DNA of 64,000 nucleotides from Bacteroidota bacterium (lineage in GTDB: Bacteria > Bacteroidota > Bacteroidia > AKYH767-A > 2013-40CM-41-45): the NCBI GenBank assembly GCA_016711505.1, contig JADJSV010000020.1, positions 1 through 64,000 on the forward strand. Reading direction: 5' to 3'. The notes beneath the pieces are model-generated. The model searched no databases, was not told the origin of the DNA, and saw only the letters and a list, made by a program, of their open reading frames with translations. How positions within the stretch are numbered: the first letter of the stretch is position 1; every line of letters begins with the position of its first letter. Shown here in pieces: positions 34,710 to 43,137 of the stretch. Made by a program: the position numbers and the translations under genes.

Positions 34710-36644
34710 ATGTCGCCATTATTACTAATATTATTTCTGCCATTTCTTTCTTTCGTGATCTCCGGATTATGGGGAAGAAAATACCTTAAGAACATGGCGG
34801 GAATGTTAAGCACCACAACAGTGCTTGCGGCATTTATGATCTCATGTTCTGTAGCTTACAAGTATTTCATAGTTGAAGGAAAGGTAAATGGAAAATATCT
34901 CGCACAGTATCCGATCGATTTCAAGTGGCTGGAATTTACTCCGGATCTGAGTATTCATCTTGGGATACTTGTCGATCCGATATCAGTAATGATGCTCCTT
35001 GTTGTAACCTTCATTTCTCTGATGGTTCATATTTATTCATTAGGATATATGAAAGGGGAGGAGCGGTATGCAACTTATTATTCCTTCTTGTCATTGTTTA
35101 CTTTCTCCATGCTGGGGCTTGTTGTTGCTACAAATATTTTCCAGACATATATTTTCTGGGAATTAGTAGGTGTAAGCAGCTTTCTTCTGATTGGATTTTA
35201 TTACAACAAACCTTCTGCTGTTGCGGCATCTAAAAAAGCATTCATAGTCACTCGTTTTGCTGATCTGGGTTTTTTAGCCGGGATACTTATTCTGTCTTAT
35301 TATTCCGGATCTCTGGAATTTAAAGATATTATTTCAAGGTATACAGAAAGTACATCTCCGCAATTACAAGCTGGTATCAGTTCTTCTTTTTTAGGAGTGA
35401 GCGCGCTAACGTGGGGACTTGTTCTTGTATTTGTCGGTGGAGCTGGTAAATCGGCGATGTTCCCATTACATGTCTGGTTACCTGATGCAATGGAAGGCCC
35501 GACTCCTGTTTCTGCATTGATACATGCTGCAACAATGGTTGTTGCCGGAGTTTATTTAGTAGCCAGATTATTTCCGGTTTACGCTATCAGTTGTCCTGCA
35601 GCCTTACATGTTGTAGCAGTGATTGGTATATTTTCATCTGCATTTGCTGCATTGATAGCATGTACTCAGACTGATATTAAACGTGTACTTGCCTATTCAA
35701 CAATGTCGCAGATCGGTTTCATGATGTTTGCACTTGGAGTTTCCGGATACGGTGGTGAGGCCGGACTTGGTTATATGGCATCAATGTTCCATTTATTTAC
35801 CCATGCAATTTTTAAAGCATTGCTATTCTTATGTGCCGGAACAGTGATCCATTTTGTACATAGTAATGAAATGAAAGATATGGGTGGTTTGAAAAAATCC
35901 CTTCCAATTACTCACATTGCATTTTTACTTGCTTGTCTTGCAATCGCCGGTATTCCGCCTTTTGCAGGATTTTATAGTAAGGAAGAAATTCTACTCGCTG
36001 CATATCATCACGATAAAATGATCTTTTGGGTGGCAGTAGTAACAGCCGGGTTGACTTCATTCTATATGTTCCGTTTATTCTTTTCCATTTTTTACAGAGG
36101 GGAAGAAAGAGCACATCATCATAGTCATCATGGCGAAGGCACATCGTCAATGTTAGGTCCGCAGATCGTACTTGCATTCGGATCAGTGCTCGCGGGATTT
36201 ATTCCATTCAGTAATTTAGTTACATCAGATGGTGTTTCTTTAGAGACACATACAAACTGGAGTTTTTCATTATTGCCAATTGCTATGTCATCAATTGGAA
36301 TTTTGTTTGCAATTTACTTTTTCATGAAGGATGATGATAAAGCGGTTGTTCTTGCAGCAAGGTTTGGTTCAATTTATACTTCATTGAAGCGAAAATTATA
36401 TATTGATGAAATCTATAATTTCGTAACAAAGCGGATTATATTCAATCTCATTGCTCAACCTGCAAGCTGGTTCGATAAGCACATAGTAGATGGATTTATA
36501 AATACAATTGGAAAAGCAACGCAAGTATTTTCCTTCACAACATCAGGATGGCAATCAGGCCGCATACAAAGTTATTCTGCCTGGTTTCTTGCCGGAACAT
36601 TGGCATTATTGATAATTGCACTTTACTACTTACAATTACTATAG
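34710..36644 (+). CDS. nuoL: NADH-quinone oxidoreductase subunit L
   Basis: 644 residues, normal for NuoL, with about 15-16 membrane helices and the long C-terminal part that runs along the membrane arm. The proton-pumping core is seen in YSFLSLFTFSMLGLVVATN..FWELVGVSSFLLIGFYY, the Lys-containing VGGAGKSAMFPLHVWLPDAM, the HAATMVVAGVYL helix and the Lys/His helix MFHLFTHAIFKALLFL. Homologous to antiporter subunits, but the whole set of complex I subunits is present here, so it is not an Mrp antiporter. nuoM starts 1 base after its stop. Confidence 0.97.
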   Translation: MSPLLLILFLPFLSFVISGLWGRKYLKNMAGMLSTTTVLAAFMISCSVAYKYFIVEGKVNGKYLAQYPIDFKWLEFTPDLSIHLGILVDPISVMMLLVVTFISLMVHIYSLGYMKGEERYATYYSFLSLFTFSMLGLVVATNIFQTYIFWELVGVSSFLLIGFYYNKPSAVAASKKAFIVTRFADLGFLAGILILSYYSGSLEFKDIISRYTESTSPQLQAGISSSFLGVSALTWGLVLVFVGGAGKSAMFPLHVWLPDAMEGPTPVSALIHAATMVVAGVYLVARLFPVYAISCPAALHVVAVIGIFSSAFAALIACTQTDIKRVLAYSTMSQIGFMMFALGVSGYGGEAGLGYMASMFHLFTHAIFKALLFLCAGTVIHFVHSNEMKDMGGLKKSLPITHIAFLLACLAIAGIPPFAGFYSKEEILLAAYHHDKMIFWVAVVTAGLTSFYMFRLFFSIFYRGEERAHHHSHHGEGTSSMLGPQIVLAFGSVLAGFIPFSNLVTSDGVSLETHTNWSFSLLPIAMSSIGILFAIYFFMKDDDKAVVLAARFGSIYTSLKRKLYIDEIYNFVTKRIIFNLIAQPASWFDKHIVDGFINTIGKATQVFSFTTSGWQSGRIQSYSAWFLAGTLALLIIALYYLQLL

Positions 36645-36645
36645 G

Positions 36646-38145
36646 ATGAATCTGAATTTATTGATCATACTTCCACTGTTAACTTGTCTGGCAATATTAT
36701 TGGCCGGAAGCAAAAATGCCATCCGCGTCTTTGCCTTGACAGGAGCTGTAGTACAATTGTTAGTTTGTTGTCTGTTACTTATTCGCTTCAACGAATTAAG
36801 TGCGGGAGTTATCAATGGTCAGATGCTCTTCGAATCAAGTGTTCCATGGTTCGCTTCGCTGAATATAAATTATCATATTGGAGTTGATGGTATTTCAATA
36901 GCCATGATAATGCTTACAGCAGTAGTTGTGCTGGCCGGAATACTCGTCTCCTGGAAAGTTGAAAAAATGACCAAAGAGTTTTTCTTTCTGCTTACTCTTT
37001 TAAGCGCAGGCGCATATGGCTTCTTTATCTCACTGGATTTATTCTGTATGTTCTTCTTTCTTGAAGTTGCTGTAATCCCAAAATATTTACTGATCGGAAT
37101 CTGGGGAAGTGGTAAAAAAGAATACAGCGCAAACAAACTTGCGCTTATGTTAATGGGCGGTTCTGCATTAGTGTTAGTCGGTTTATTGGGTACATATTTA
37201 AATGCAACTTCAGAAGCGACAGGATTCAATCTGATGTCGCTCCGTACACAGATCATTCCGGTGCAGACACAACTTATCTTTTTCCCTTTCTTATTTATCG
37301 GCTTTGGAATTTTTACAGCAATTTTTCCTTTTCATACATGGGTACCTGACGGTCACTCATCTGCACCCACGGCTGCATCAATGTTCCTTGCCGGAATCTC
37401 TATGAAACTAGGCGGATATGGATGTTTAAGGGTTGCAGCATATTTAATGCCTGAAGCAGCGCATTATTATTCAGCATATATAGTAGGATTAGCGGCAATT
37501 GCAATTATCTATGGAGCATTTGCAACCATGATGCAAAAGGATCTGAAATACATGAACGCATATTCTTCTGTAAGTCATTGCGGGTTTGTTTTGTTAGGTA
37601 TTGGAATGCTGACACCTTCAGCAATAAATGGGGCAGTACTACAAATGGTGTCGCATGGATTAATGACGGCCCTTTTCTTCGCTGCTATCGGAATGATCTA
37701 TGAGCGAACTCACACCAGAATGATAAACGAACTTGGTGGCTTGTTGAAAGTAATGCCATTTATCAGTACAGTTTTTATTCTTGCCGGTTTATGTTCGCTT
37801 GGGTTGCCGGGATTAAGTGGATTTGTCGCGGAGATGACAGTGTTTGTCGGATCATGGGAAAGAGTAGAGATGTTTTACAGGGTTTCTACAATTGTTGCAT
37901 GTATGTCAATTGTAGTTACTGCTGTGTATATTCTGCGTGCTTCAGGAATGTCATTAATGGGAATAATCAGGAATAAAGAATTTGAAAGTCTTACTGACGC
38001 TAATTGGAATGAAAAAGCTGCATCAGTGCTGCTTTTAGCAGGAATACTGGTCATCGGATTAAGTCCATTCTTGTTGAATGACCTGATTGCTCCGGGAACA
38101 GAAGAGATAATGAAAAATGTAAACAGAGTATTCACATTAAACTAA
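36646..38145 (+). CDS. nuoM: NADH-quinone oxidoreductase subunit M
   Basis: 499 residues from ATG 36646, one base after nuoL; an in-frame start 30 bases upstream would overlap nuoL without support. About 14 membrane helices. Antiporter-like core: FFFLEVAVIPKYLLIGIWG with the conserved Glu, FPFHTWVPDGHSSAPTAASMFLAG, and HGLMTALFFAAIGMIYERTHTR. The second of three proton-pumping subunits. nuoN begins 8 bases after the stop. Confidence 0.96.
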   Translation: MNLNLLIILPLLTCLAILLAGSKNAIRVFALTGAVVQLLVCCLLLIRFNELSAGVINGQMLFESSVPWFASLNINYHIGVDGISIAMIMLTAVVVLAGILVSWKVEKMTKEFFFLLTLLSAGAYGFFISLDLFCMFFFLEVAVIPKYLLIGIWGSGKKEYSANKLALMLMGGSALVLVGLLGTYLNATSEATGFNLMSLRTQIIPVQTQLIFFPFLFIGFGIFTAIFPFHTWVPDGHSSAPTAASMFLAGISMKLGGYGCLRVAAYLMPEAAHYYSAYIVGLAAIAIIYGAFATMMQKDLKYMNAYSSVSHCGFVLLGIGMLTPSAINGAVLQMVSHGLMTALFFAAIGMIYERTHTRMINELGGLLKVMPFISTVFILAGLCSLGLPGLSGFVAEMTVFVGSWERVEMFYRVSTIVACMSIVVTAVYILRASGMSLMGIIRNKEFESLTDANWNEKAASVLLLAGILVIGLSPFLLNDLIAPGTEEIMKNVNRVFTLN

Positions 38146-38153
38146 CCGGAACT

Positions 38154-39560
38154 ATGGATTTGATTTTAATGATGAAGAATGAATTGATGCTGGTCGCAAT
38201 CATCGTGATCCTTTTGATCATGAAAGTGGCAGATAATGGCAAGAGTAATTCCATGTGGATTGGTGTGATCAATGTTTTACTTATCGTCAATTGTATTGTC
38301 GATTGGTTACCGGTTAGAGAAGGTGAACTTTTTGGAGGCGTGTTTAAGTCGTATGATCTTGGAAACTTCGGTAAAAATTTATTGAGTACCGGCGTCTTAT
38401 TGATTTCATTGTTTTCAGTCGATTGGTTAAAACGTTGTGAGCACATTGCTGAATTTTATTTGCTGATGTTGTCCACGTTACTCGGTATGTTCTTTATGAT
38501 TTCATCAGGTAATTTGCTGATCTTCTATCTCGCTCTTGAATTGTCGTCTATTCCGCTTGCAGCTTTATGTAATTTCGGATTAGCAGAAAGAAAGTCAGGA
38601 GAAGCAGCGATGAAAATGATCATGTCGTCTGCTTTTTCAAGCTGTATCATGCTCATGGGTATTTCCTTTCTGTATGGGGCATCAGGGACTTTAAGTTTTG
38701 ATGCATTGACAATTGTTGTACAGGAAACGCCATTATACATCATGGGATTTGTACTCTTGTTTGTAGGAGTCGCATTTAAATTATCTGTTGTGCCATTTCA
38801 TTTATGGACTGCGGATGTTTATGAAGGTTCACCGATTCCTGTTACGGCTTTTCTTTCTGTCATCAGTAAAGGTGCAATGATCATAGTATTTACATTCTTG
38901 TTGTATCACGTATTTGGGTCTTTATCGCATACATGGTATCTGTTGTTGTATATACTCAGTATTGTGACGATGATAACAGGAAATATTTTTGCGATCAGAC
39001 AAGAGAATCTGAAACGATTTCTTGCATTCTCTTCCATCACCCAAGTCGGCTATATACTTGTTGGTATTTCAGGGAGTTCAGCGGAAGGTGTTACTTCTTC
39101 GGTTTACTTTATTGTTGTCTATCTCTTTTCCAACATAGCTGCATTTGGAGTGATCTCTCAAATTGCCGAAAAGAGTGGGCGGGAGACGATCACTTCATAT
39201 AAGGGACTGGCAAAACAAAATCCATTTTTAGCATGGACATTGGCAATTGCGTTGTTTTCTTTAGCCGGAATTCCGCCAACTGCCGGATTTTTCGGAAAAA
39301 TATTTTTATTGAAAGCAGGCGCTTCAAAAGGTGATGTGTTTTTAATAACTATTGCTGCATTAAATATGATCATTGCCCTGTATTATTATTTACGTGTGAT
39401 CCGAGCAATGTTCATGGATGAAAGTGAGGAGTCAATTCCAAAAATGCATTCCGGTTTATCTCTTAAATTTGCTTTAGTAATTTGTCTTGCCGGGATTTTA
39501 TTTACAGGATTTTTCGGGCCGGTTTACGAATACATATTATCACTAAGTAAAGGAATTTAG
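38154..39560 (+). CDS. nuoN: NADH-quinone oxidoreductase subunit N
   Basis: 468 residues with about 14 membrane helices. Landmarks: LLIFYLALELSSIPLAALCNF (conserved Glu in LELSS), VAFKLSVVPFHLWTADVYEG with its Lys, FLAFSSITQVGYILVGI, and SLAGIPPTAGFFGKIFLLKA near the end. The third antiporter-like subunit of complex I and the last recognisable nuo gene here. Followed after 3 bases by a small gene of unknown function. Confidence 0.96.
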   Translation: MDLILMMKNELMLVAIIVILLIMKVADNGKSNSMWIGVINVLLIVNCIVDWLPVREGELFGGVFKSYDLGNFGKNLLSTGVLLISLFSVDWLKRCEHIAEFYLLMLSTLLGMFFMISSGNLLIFYLALELSSIPLAALCNFGLAERKSGEAAMKMIMSSAFSSCIMLMGISFLYGASGTLSFDALTIVVQETPLYIMGFVLLFVGVAFKLSVVPFHLWTADVYEGSPIPVTAFLSVISKGAMIIVFTFLLYHVFGSLSHTWYLLLYILSIVTMITGNIFAIRQENLKRFLAFSSITQVGYILVGISGSSAEGVTSSVYFIVVYLFSNIAAFGVISQIAEKSGRETITSYKGLAKQNPFLAWTLAIALFSLAGIPPTAGFFGKIFLLKAGASKGDVFLITIAALNMIIALYYYLRVIRAMFMDESEESIPKMHSGLSLKFALVICLAGILFTGFFGPVYEYILSLSKGI

Positions 39561-39563
39561 AAT

Positions 39564-39938
39564 ATGGCAATTAATCAGAATCATTTATTTGAAGATCTCG
39601 ATGGAATAAAATGTGCCGTTGTAGAAAAGAATGCAGATAAGTCCAGAGCTGATTTCTTAAAGACCATACTTGAATTCAACGGTTACAAAGTAATTATAGT
39701 GAACAGTCCGCCACCAAAAGGTGCTCCCGCTCCAGTGGAAGGAGAAACAGTTGAACCCGTTTTACCAACAACATTTACAGTAGGCGTAACTGATGTTCGT
39801 TTCAATGTCACCAATGCAATTTTTGGAAGATTACTCAAGACAAAAGAAGGTAGTGTAGTTACAATGGCCTATTGGCAACAAAAGGAAGAAAAGTCAGATG
39901 ATACTGTTCCTTATTTTCAAAAAAGATCTAATAACTAA
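39564..39938 (+). CDS. Small soluble protein of unknown function linked to complex I
   Basis: 124 residues, no signal peptide, no membrane helix, no Cys-based cofactor site apart from one Cys (GIKCAVVEKN). It starts with GIKCAVVEKNADKSRADFLKTI, a helix-strand pattern, then a Pro-rich linker (PPPKGAPAPVEGETVEPVLP) and a second part with VGVTDVRFNVTNAIFGRLLK. The gene is 3 bases from nuoN and lies before a strong hairpin at 39997, so it is probably co-transcribed with complex I. I do not recognise the family; an assembly factor or accessory subunit is a guess from position alone. Confidence 0.8.
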   Translation: MAINQNHLFEDLDGIKCAVVEKNADKSRADFLKTILEFNGYKVIIVNSPPPKGAPAPVEGETVEPVLPTTFTVGVTDVRFNVTNAIFGRLLKTKEGSVVTMAYWQQKEEKSDDTVPYFQKRSNN

Positions 39939-39960
39939 CCCGTTGTTCGAAATTATTGCC

Positions 39961-40092
39961 CCTCGACTTCGCTCGGGAATCGTCTTATAAGTGGTAATGT
40001 GTGAATTTTTTGCGAAAAAAATTCACACATATCTGCCCAAAACCCACGGTCCCTGAGCGAAGTCGAAGGAGGTCCCTGAGCGAAGTCGAAGG
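39961..40092. repeat. Copies of the ccctgagcgaagtcgaagg repeat
   Basis: Two direct copies of ccctgagcgaagtcgaagg sit at 40050-40069 and 40073-40092, and an inverted, slightly different copy (cctcgacttcgctcggga) at 39961-39978. The frame reading SPFDFAQG on the minus strand comes from this repeat and is not a gene. Confidence 0.8.
39997..40030 (+). terminator. Strong hairpin after the complex I operon
   Basis: atgtgtgaatttttt (39997-40011) pairs with 40016-40030 perfectly over 15 bases with a loop of about four. It lies 59 bases after the last gene of the operon. The T-run is within the stem rather than after it, so the terminator role is likely but not certain. Confidence 0.55.
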
Positions 40093-40396
40093 GCGAACGT
40101 TTTGAATTAAAATTTACCGCAAAAAAAAAGCTCTTGTCCCCGCCTTTCGACAGGGACTTTGAGCCTTCACACGCACACGCAGGCACACACATACCCGCTT
40201 TCACTCTAACACTGGTTAAGCGACCCACACACTCGCGGCACACACACCCCGCAATCGCCTAACACTATTATAATTTCTTAACAACTAACCATTGCTTTTA
40301 CAAAGATGCGAAGAATGGTTGCGGTAAAAATAGAACTTTGAATCAATTTGTTGTCACTAATCACTGTCAGGGCTTGTCGTATAAACAATGACAAGA
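40093..40396. other. Intergenic, short low-complexity CA stretch
   Basis: No gene. A CA-rich stretch of words like cacacgcacacg lies at about 40168-40195, another at 40228-40245, and a partial repeat word (cctttcgacagggactttgag) at 40143. Nothing else recognisable. Confidence 0.45.
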
Positions 40397-40780
40397 TCAG
40401 CTAACCGGCTCAATACTAAGTAGAATTTCGTAGATTTTTTCGAACTCATTCGACTTGTCCAGGAAATATTCAGCGCCAAGTTTCAGACATAAATTCTTAT
40501 AATAAACATCTGAATAATTGGTTAACATGATCACTTTAGCATACGATTTGAGTTTTAACTCAGGAAGAACCTCGACACCACTTTTGCCTGGGATCTTAAT
40601 GTCTAAAATAATGACATCCGGATTGATCTCCTTTGCCAGGAGAATAGCTTCATTCCCGTCTTTTGCATGAGCAAGCGTAGCGACACCTTCCATATCAGAT
40701 AATAAGGACCATAATCTTTTTACGATCAGAAGAGAGTCCTCAACTATCAAAATCTTAAGTCCTTTTTTACCCGGGTTCAT
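40397..40780 (-). CDS. Single-domain response regulator (receiver only)
   Basis: 127 residues, one receiver (CheY-like) domain and nothing else. Acidic pocket E14-D15 (ILIVEDS), phospho-acceptor D60 (VIILDIKIPGKSG), T87 (MLTNYSD) and K109 (FLDKS) are all present, so it should be phosphorylatable. It has no output domain and thus must act by protein contact. No kinase is directly adjacent; the broken histidine kinase at 42280-45092 is 1.5 kb away with its own regulator. The partner is unknown. Confidence 0.92.
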   Translation of the reverse strand: MNPGKKGLKILIVEDSLLIVKRLWSLLSDMEGVATLAHAKDGNEAILLAKEINPDVIILDIKIPGKSGVEVLPELKLKSYAKVIMLTNYSDVYYKNLCLKLGAEYFLDKSNEFEKIYEILLSIEPVS

Positions 40781-41640
40781 TTTAATTTTCCTAACGCCTA
40801 TTTATACAGTAAATTAAAGCTATATGTTCAGCGATTTTTGCCATGTAAACTGTGTTTTGGGTGTCATGGTTTGTACTACAAAATAATTTATAATGAATGC
40901 AGAAGGATGGTTTGGAAGGTTACAATTTTGAATGTTTAAAATGAATAATGAATCCCGATAGATATCGCATAGACGTCAACTTAAAAGAAAAAAACAAATG
41001 AAAAGTATTTCGATCTGTTGGCGTGAGATTATTTATAAAAAAGTATTATGCAAGTTAGCCTCTATTGCCATCAGCTGAAGCTTAATGTCATTTGATTAGA
41101 CGAATGAAATATTCGTTGTTCTTTATAGATTATAAGGCCCGTTAGGGCCGTACCTTTGGTAATACAAGACCATACAAGAGCGCTCAGCCCCTTTAGGGGC
41201 GTACTCTTTAACACATCGCTTTTTTTTGAAAACGAAAGCACAATTGGATATCAGGAACATGCCGTATGAACTACAATGTGCTGGAACTTTTATGCAGTTA
41301 ATTAATGGACACATGCATTGTAGAAAGAGTGCGCCCCTAAAGGGGCTTGACTTTCTCGTATATTCTTTTATTACCAAAAGTATGGCCCTAACGGGCCTGT
41401 CGATTTTAAATACTTATCCTTATTATGAATTGTAGAGTATAGCCATTTGAATTTGATCTAAAGCTCATGGCAAAATAGTAGACGAGAACTCACTTAATTT
41501 CAATAGATATTATTATAATTAAATTGACGACTTTGCGATAGCTATCGGGATTATGGCCAAACAAAAAAAGACAAATTGAATTTATCGGAACGAATTCAAG
41601 AAATTACTTAGAAATGAAAATAATCATACTCTTGATTAAT
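40781..41640. other. Intergenic, 860 bases, with nested inverted repeat
   Basis: No credible gene. The middle is occupied by the palindromic element at 41133-41400. The rest is AT-rich and unremarkable. Frames crossing the element (minus 41123-41377, plus 41226-41435) are artefacts of the repeats. Confidence 0.6.
41133..41400. repeat. Nested palindromic element, REP/MITE-like
   Basis: Two short hairpins, ggcccgttagggcc (around 41138) and gcccctttaggggc (around 41188), recur in inverted order on the right (gcccctaaaggggc around 41333, ggccctaacgggcc around 41384). Flanking sequence also matches: tac.tttggtaat beside the outer pair, gtactct/agagtgc beside the inner pair. The whole forms an imperfect inverted repeat of about 270 bases. 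Confidence 0.8.
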
Positions 41641-42267
41641 TTAAAGAAGGTTGTTTGAAATCGCATAAAAAGTCAACTCTGAATTTGATTTCAGATTCAT
41701 TTTCTCAAGCACTCTTGAACGGTATGTGGAAATGGTATTCACACTTAAAGAAAGATCTACAGCAATTTCTGAAACTGTTTTTCCACCTGCAATTAATTTC
41801 AGTACATCAAGTTCGCGGTCTGATAAAAGTTCATGCGGAAGTTTGCTGAAATCGCTGTCGAGATTAGAAGCCATTTTTTCTGCTAGCGATGGTGTAATAT
41901 ATTTTCGGCCCATCATAACCATTCTGACTGCTTTGACTAATTCTTCAGGCGCGCTCTCTTTAGTCAGATATCCGGAAGCTCCTGCTTTCAGCACACGAAT
42001 CGCATAAAGCTCTTCAGGATGAATGCTGAGAACAAGGACTGGGATTGTTGGTGCTTCCGACTTGATTACTTTCAAGGCTTCTAAACCGTTTTTGCCGGGC
42101 ATAGAAACGTCACTGATGATAACATCAAACTTGTCGGCTCGCATTTTTCTGATCAACTCCTGGCCATCAGATGCTTCCTGAAAATTTGCATCCGGGAATT
42201 CTTCCAATAAGATTTCTTTTAATCCTCTTCTTACAATAGAGTGGTCATCTGCTAGTAGAATATTCAT
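41641..42267 (-). CDS. LuxR/NarL-family response regulator
   Basis: 208 residues. N-terminal receiver with D7-D8, phospho-acceptor D53 (VIISDVSMPGKNG), S81 and K103 (YLTKES). C-terminal LuxR-type helix-turn-helix at about 147-190 (LSDRELDVLKLIAGGKTVSE ... STYRSRVLEKMNL). It binds DNA when phosphorylated. It is encoded 12 bases after the histidine kinase at 42280-45092, whose HisKA_3 type typically pairs with this regulator class, so that kinase is the likely partner. Target genes unknown. Confidence 0.96.
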   Translation of the reverse strand: MNILLADDHSIVRRGLKEILLEEFPDANFQEASDGQELIRKMRADKFDVIISDVSMPGKNGLEALKVIKSEAPTIPVLVLSIHPEELYAIRVLKAGASGYLTKESAPEELVKAVRMVMMGRKYITPSLAEKMASNLDSDFSKLPHELLSDRELDVLKLIAGGKTVSEIAVDLSLSVNTISTYRSRVLEKMNLKSNSELTFYAISNNLL

Positions 42268-42279
42268 GATATTAAAGTT

Positions 42280-43137
42280 TTAATTATGATATGGAATTTT
42301 CAAATTAATTCTTGTGCCATTACCTTCCTGTGAATCGATGATCAACTGACCATCCATCATGAATGCTCTTTCTTTCATTCCTACTAAGCCAAGAGTAGAA
42401 CGGCCTGAGTTTTCATTACTCATTCCTATTCCATTGTCCTTGATCGTGATATCAATCATCTCATCATTGTTAATTACGATAGATGATTCAACCCGACTTG
42501 CTTTGGAATGCCGGGCAACATTGGTCAATGCTTCCTGATAGATCCGGAAAATTCCGGTTGAAATGTTTTTATTGAAGTGGTATTCAATATTGTCAGATGT
42601 AAAGTAACATTTTATTCCCGTTCGTTTTTCAAATTCTTTACTCTGCCAGTCTAATGCAGCAACGAGTCCAAGATCATCAAGAATTCCCGGTCTGAGTTCT
42701 GATGCGATCTTTCTGACAGTTTTGACTGTGTCGTCGATCAATTTTGTCATTCCCTGAATTTTTTCATTTACAGCAGCATCATCGGATTTAATCTTTTTGG
42801 AGATCCATGAAACATCCATTTTAAGTCCTGTAAGTTGTTGCCCCAGTTCATCGTGAATTTCTCTGGCAATATTTGTTCGTTCAGCTTCACGCACCTTTTC
42901 AAGGTAGCTCGACAAATTACGTAACTGATCGCGTGAGGCCTCAAGTTCTTCCCGTGATTTTAGTTTCTCTGTAATGTCATTACTAAGGATCAGTCGGCAT
43001 TTTTTTTCGTCATAGACCATGGAGTAAGCCAGAATCTCAACTTTTATTCTTTCTCCATTTTTTTTAAGGTGGGTCCAGGTTACCTGCATTAAAATTTGAT
43101 TCACTATGTATTCTTGATAAATTTTTAAATTTATCAA
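42280..43137 (-). CDS. Histidine kinase, catalytic part (third fragment of a frameshifted gene)
   Basis: 285 codons from an internal Met. It begins in the end of a PAS domain (WTHLKKNGERIKVEI ... LSNDITEKL), then a coiled coil (about 58-85). The HisKA_3 dimerisation helix has the phosphorylated H95 (NIAREIHDELGQQLTGL), and the HATPase_c domain follows (DNGIGM at about 235, then STLGLVGMKERA). The fragment upstream (43064-44479) ends in NAGNLDPP. One base less near 43078-43084 restores NAGTWTHLKKNGER. Without the sensor part the fragment would be soluble. It directly precedes the LuxR-type regulator. Confidence 0.88.
   Translation of the reverse strand: MINLKIYQEYIVNQILMQVTWTHLKKNGERIKVEILAYSMVYDEKKCRLILSNDITEKLKSREELEASRDQLRNLSSYLEKVREAERTNIAREIHDELGQQLTGLKMDVSWISKKIKSDDAAVNEKIQGMTKLIDDTVKTVRKIASELRPGILDDLGLVAALDWQSKEFEKRTGIKCYFTSDNIEYHFNKNISTGIFRIYQEALTNVARHSKASRVESSIVINNDEMIDITIKDNGIGMSNENSGRSTLGLVGMKERAFMMDGQLIIDSQEGNGTRINLKIPYHN

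Noticed and set aside
34710..39560. nuoL/M/N as an Mrp-type antiporter
   Set aside because: All quinone-module subunits (nuoB, C, D, H, I) precede them in the same operon.
39953..40243. 96-codon frame on the minus strand reading SPFDFAQG
   Set aside because: It is the translation of the intergenic gcgaagtcgaagg repeat, a known source of false proteins.
41123..41435. Frames on both strands across the palindromic element
   Set aside because: They arise from the inverted repeats themselves; no start signals and no protein-like features.
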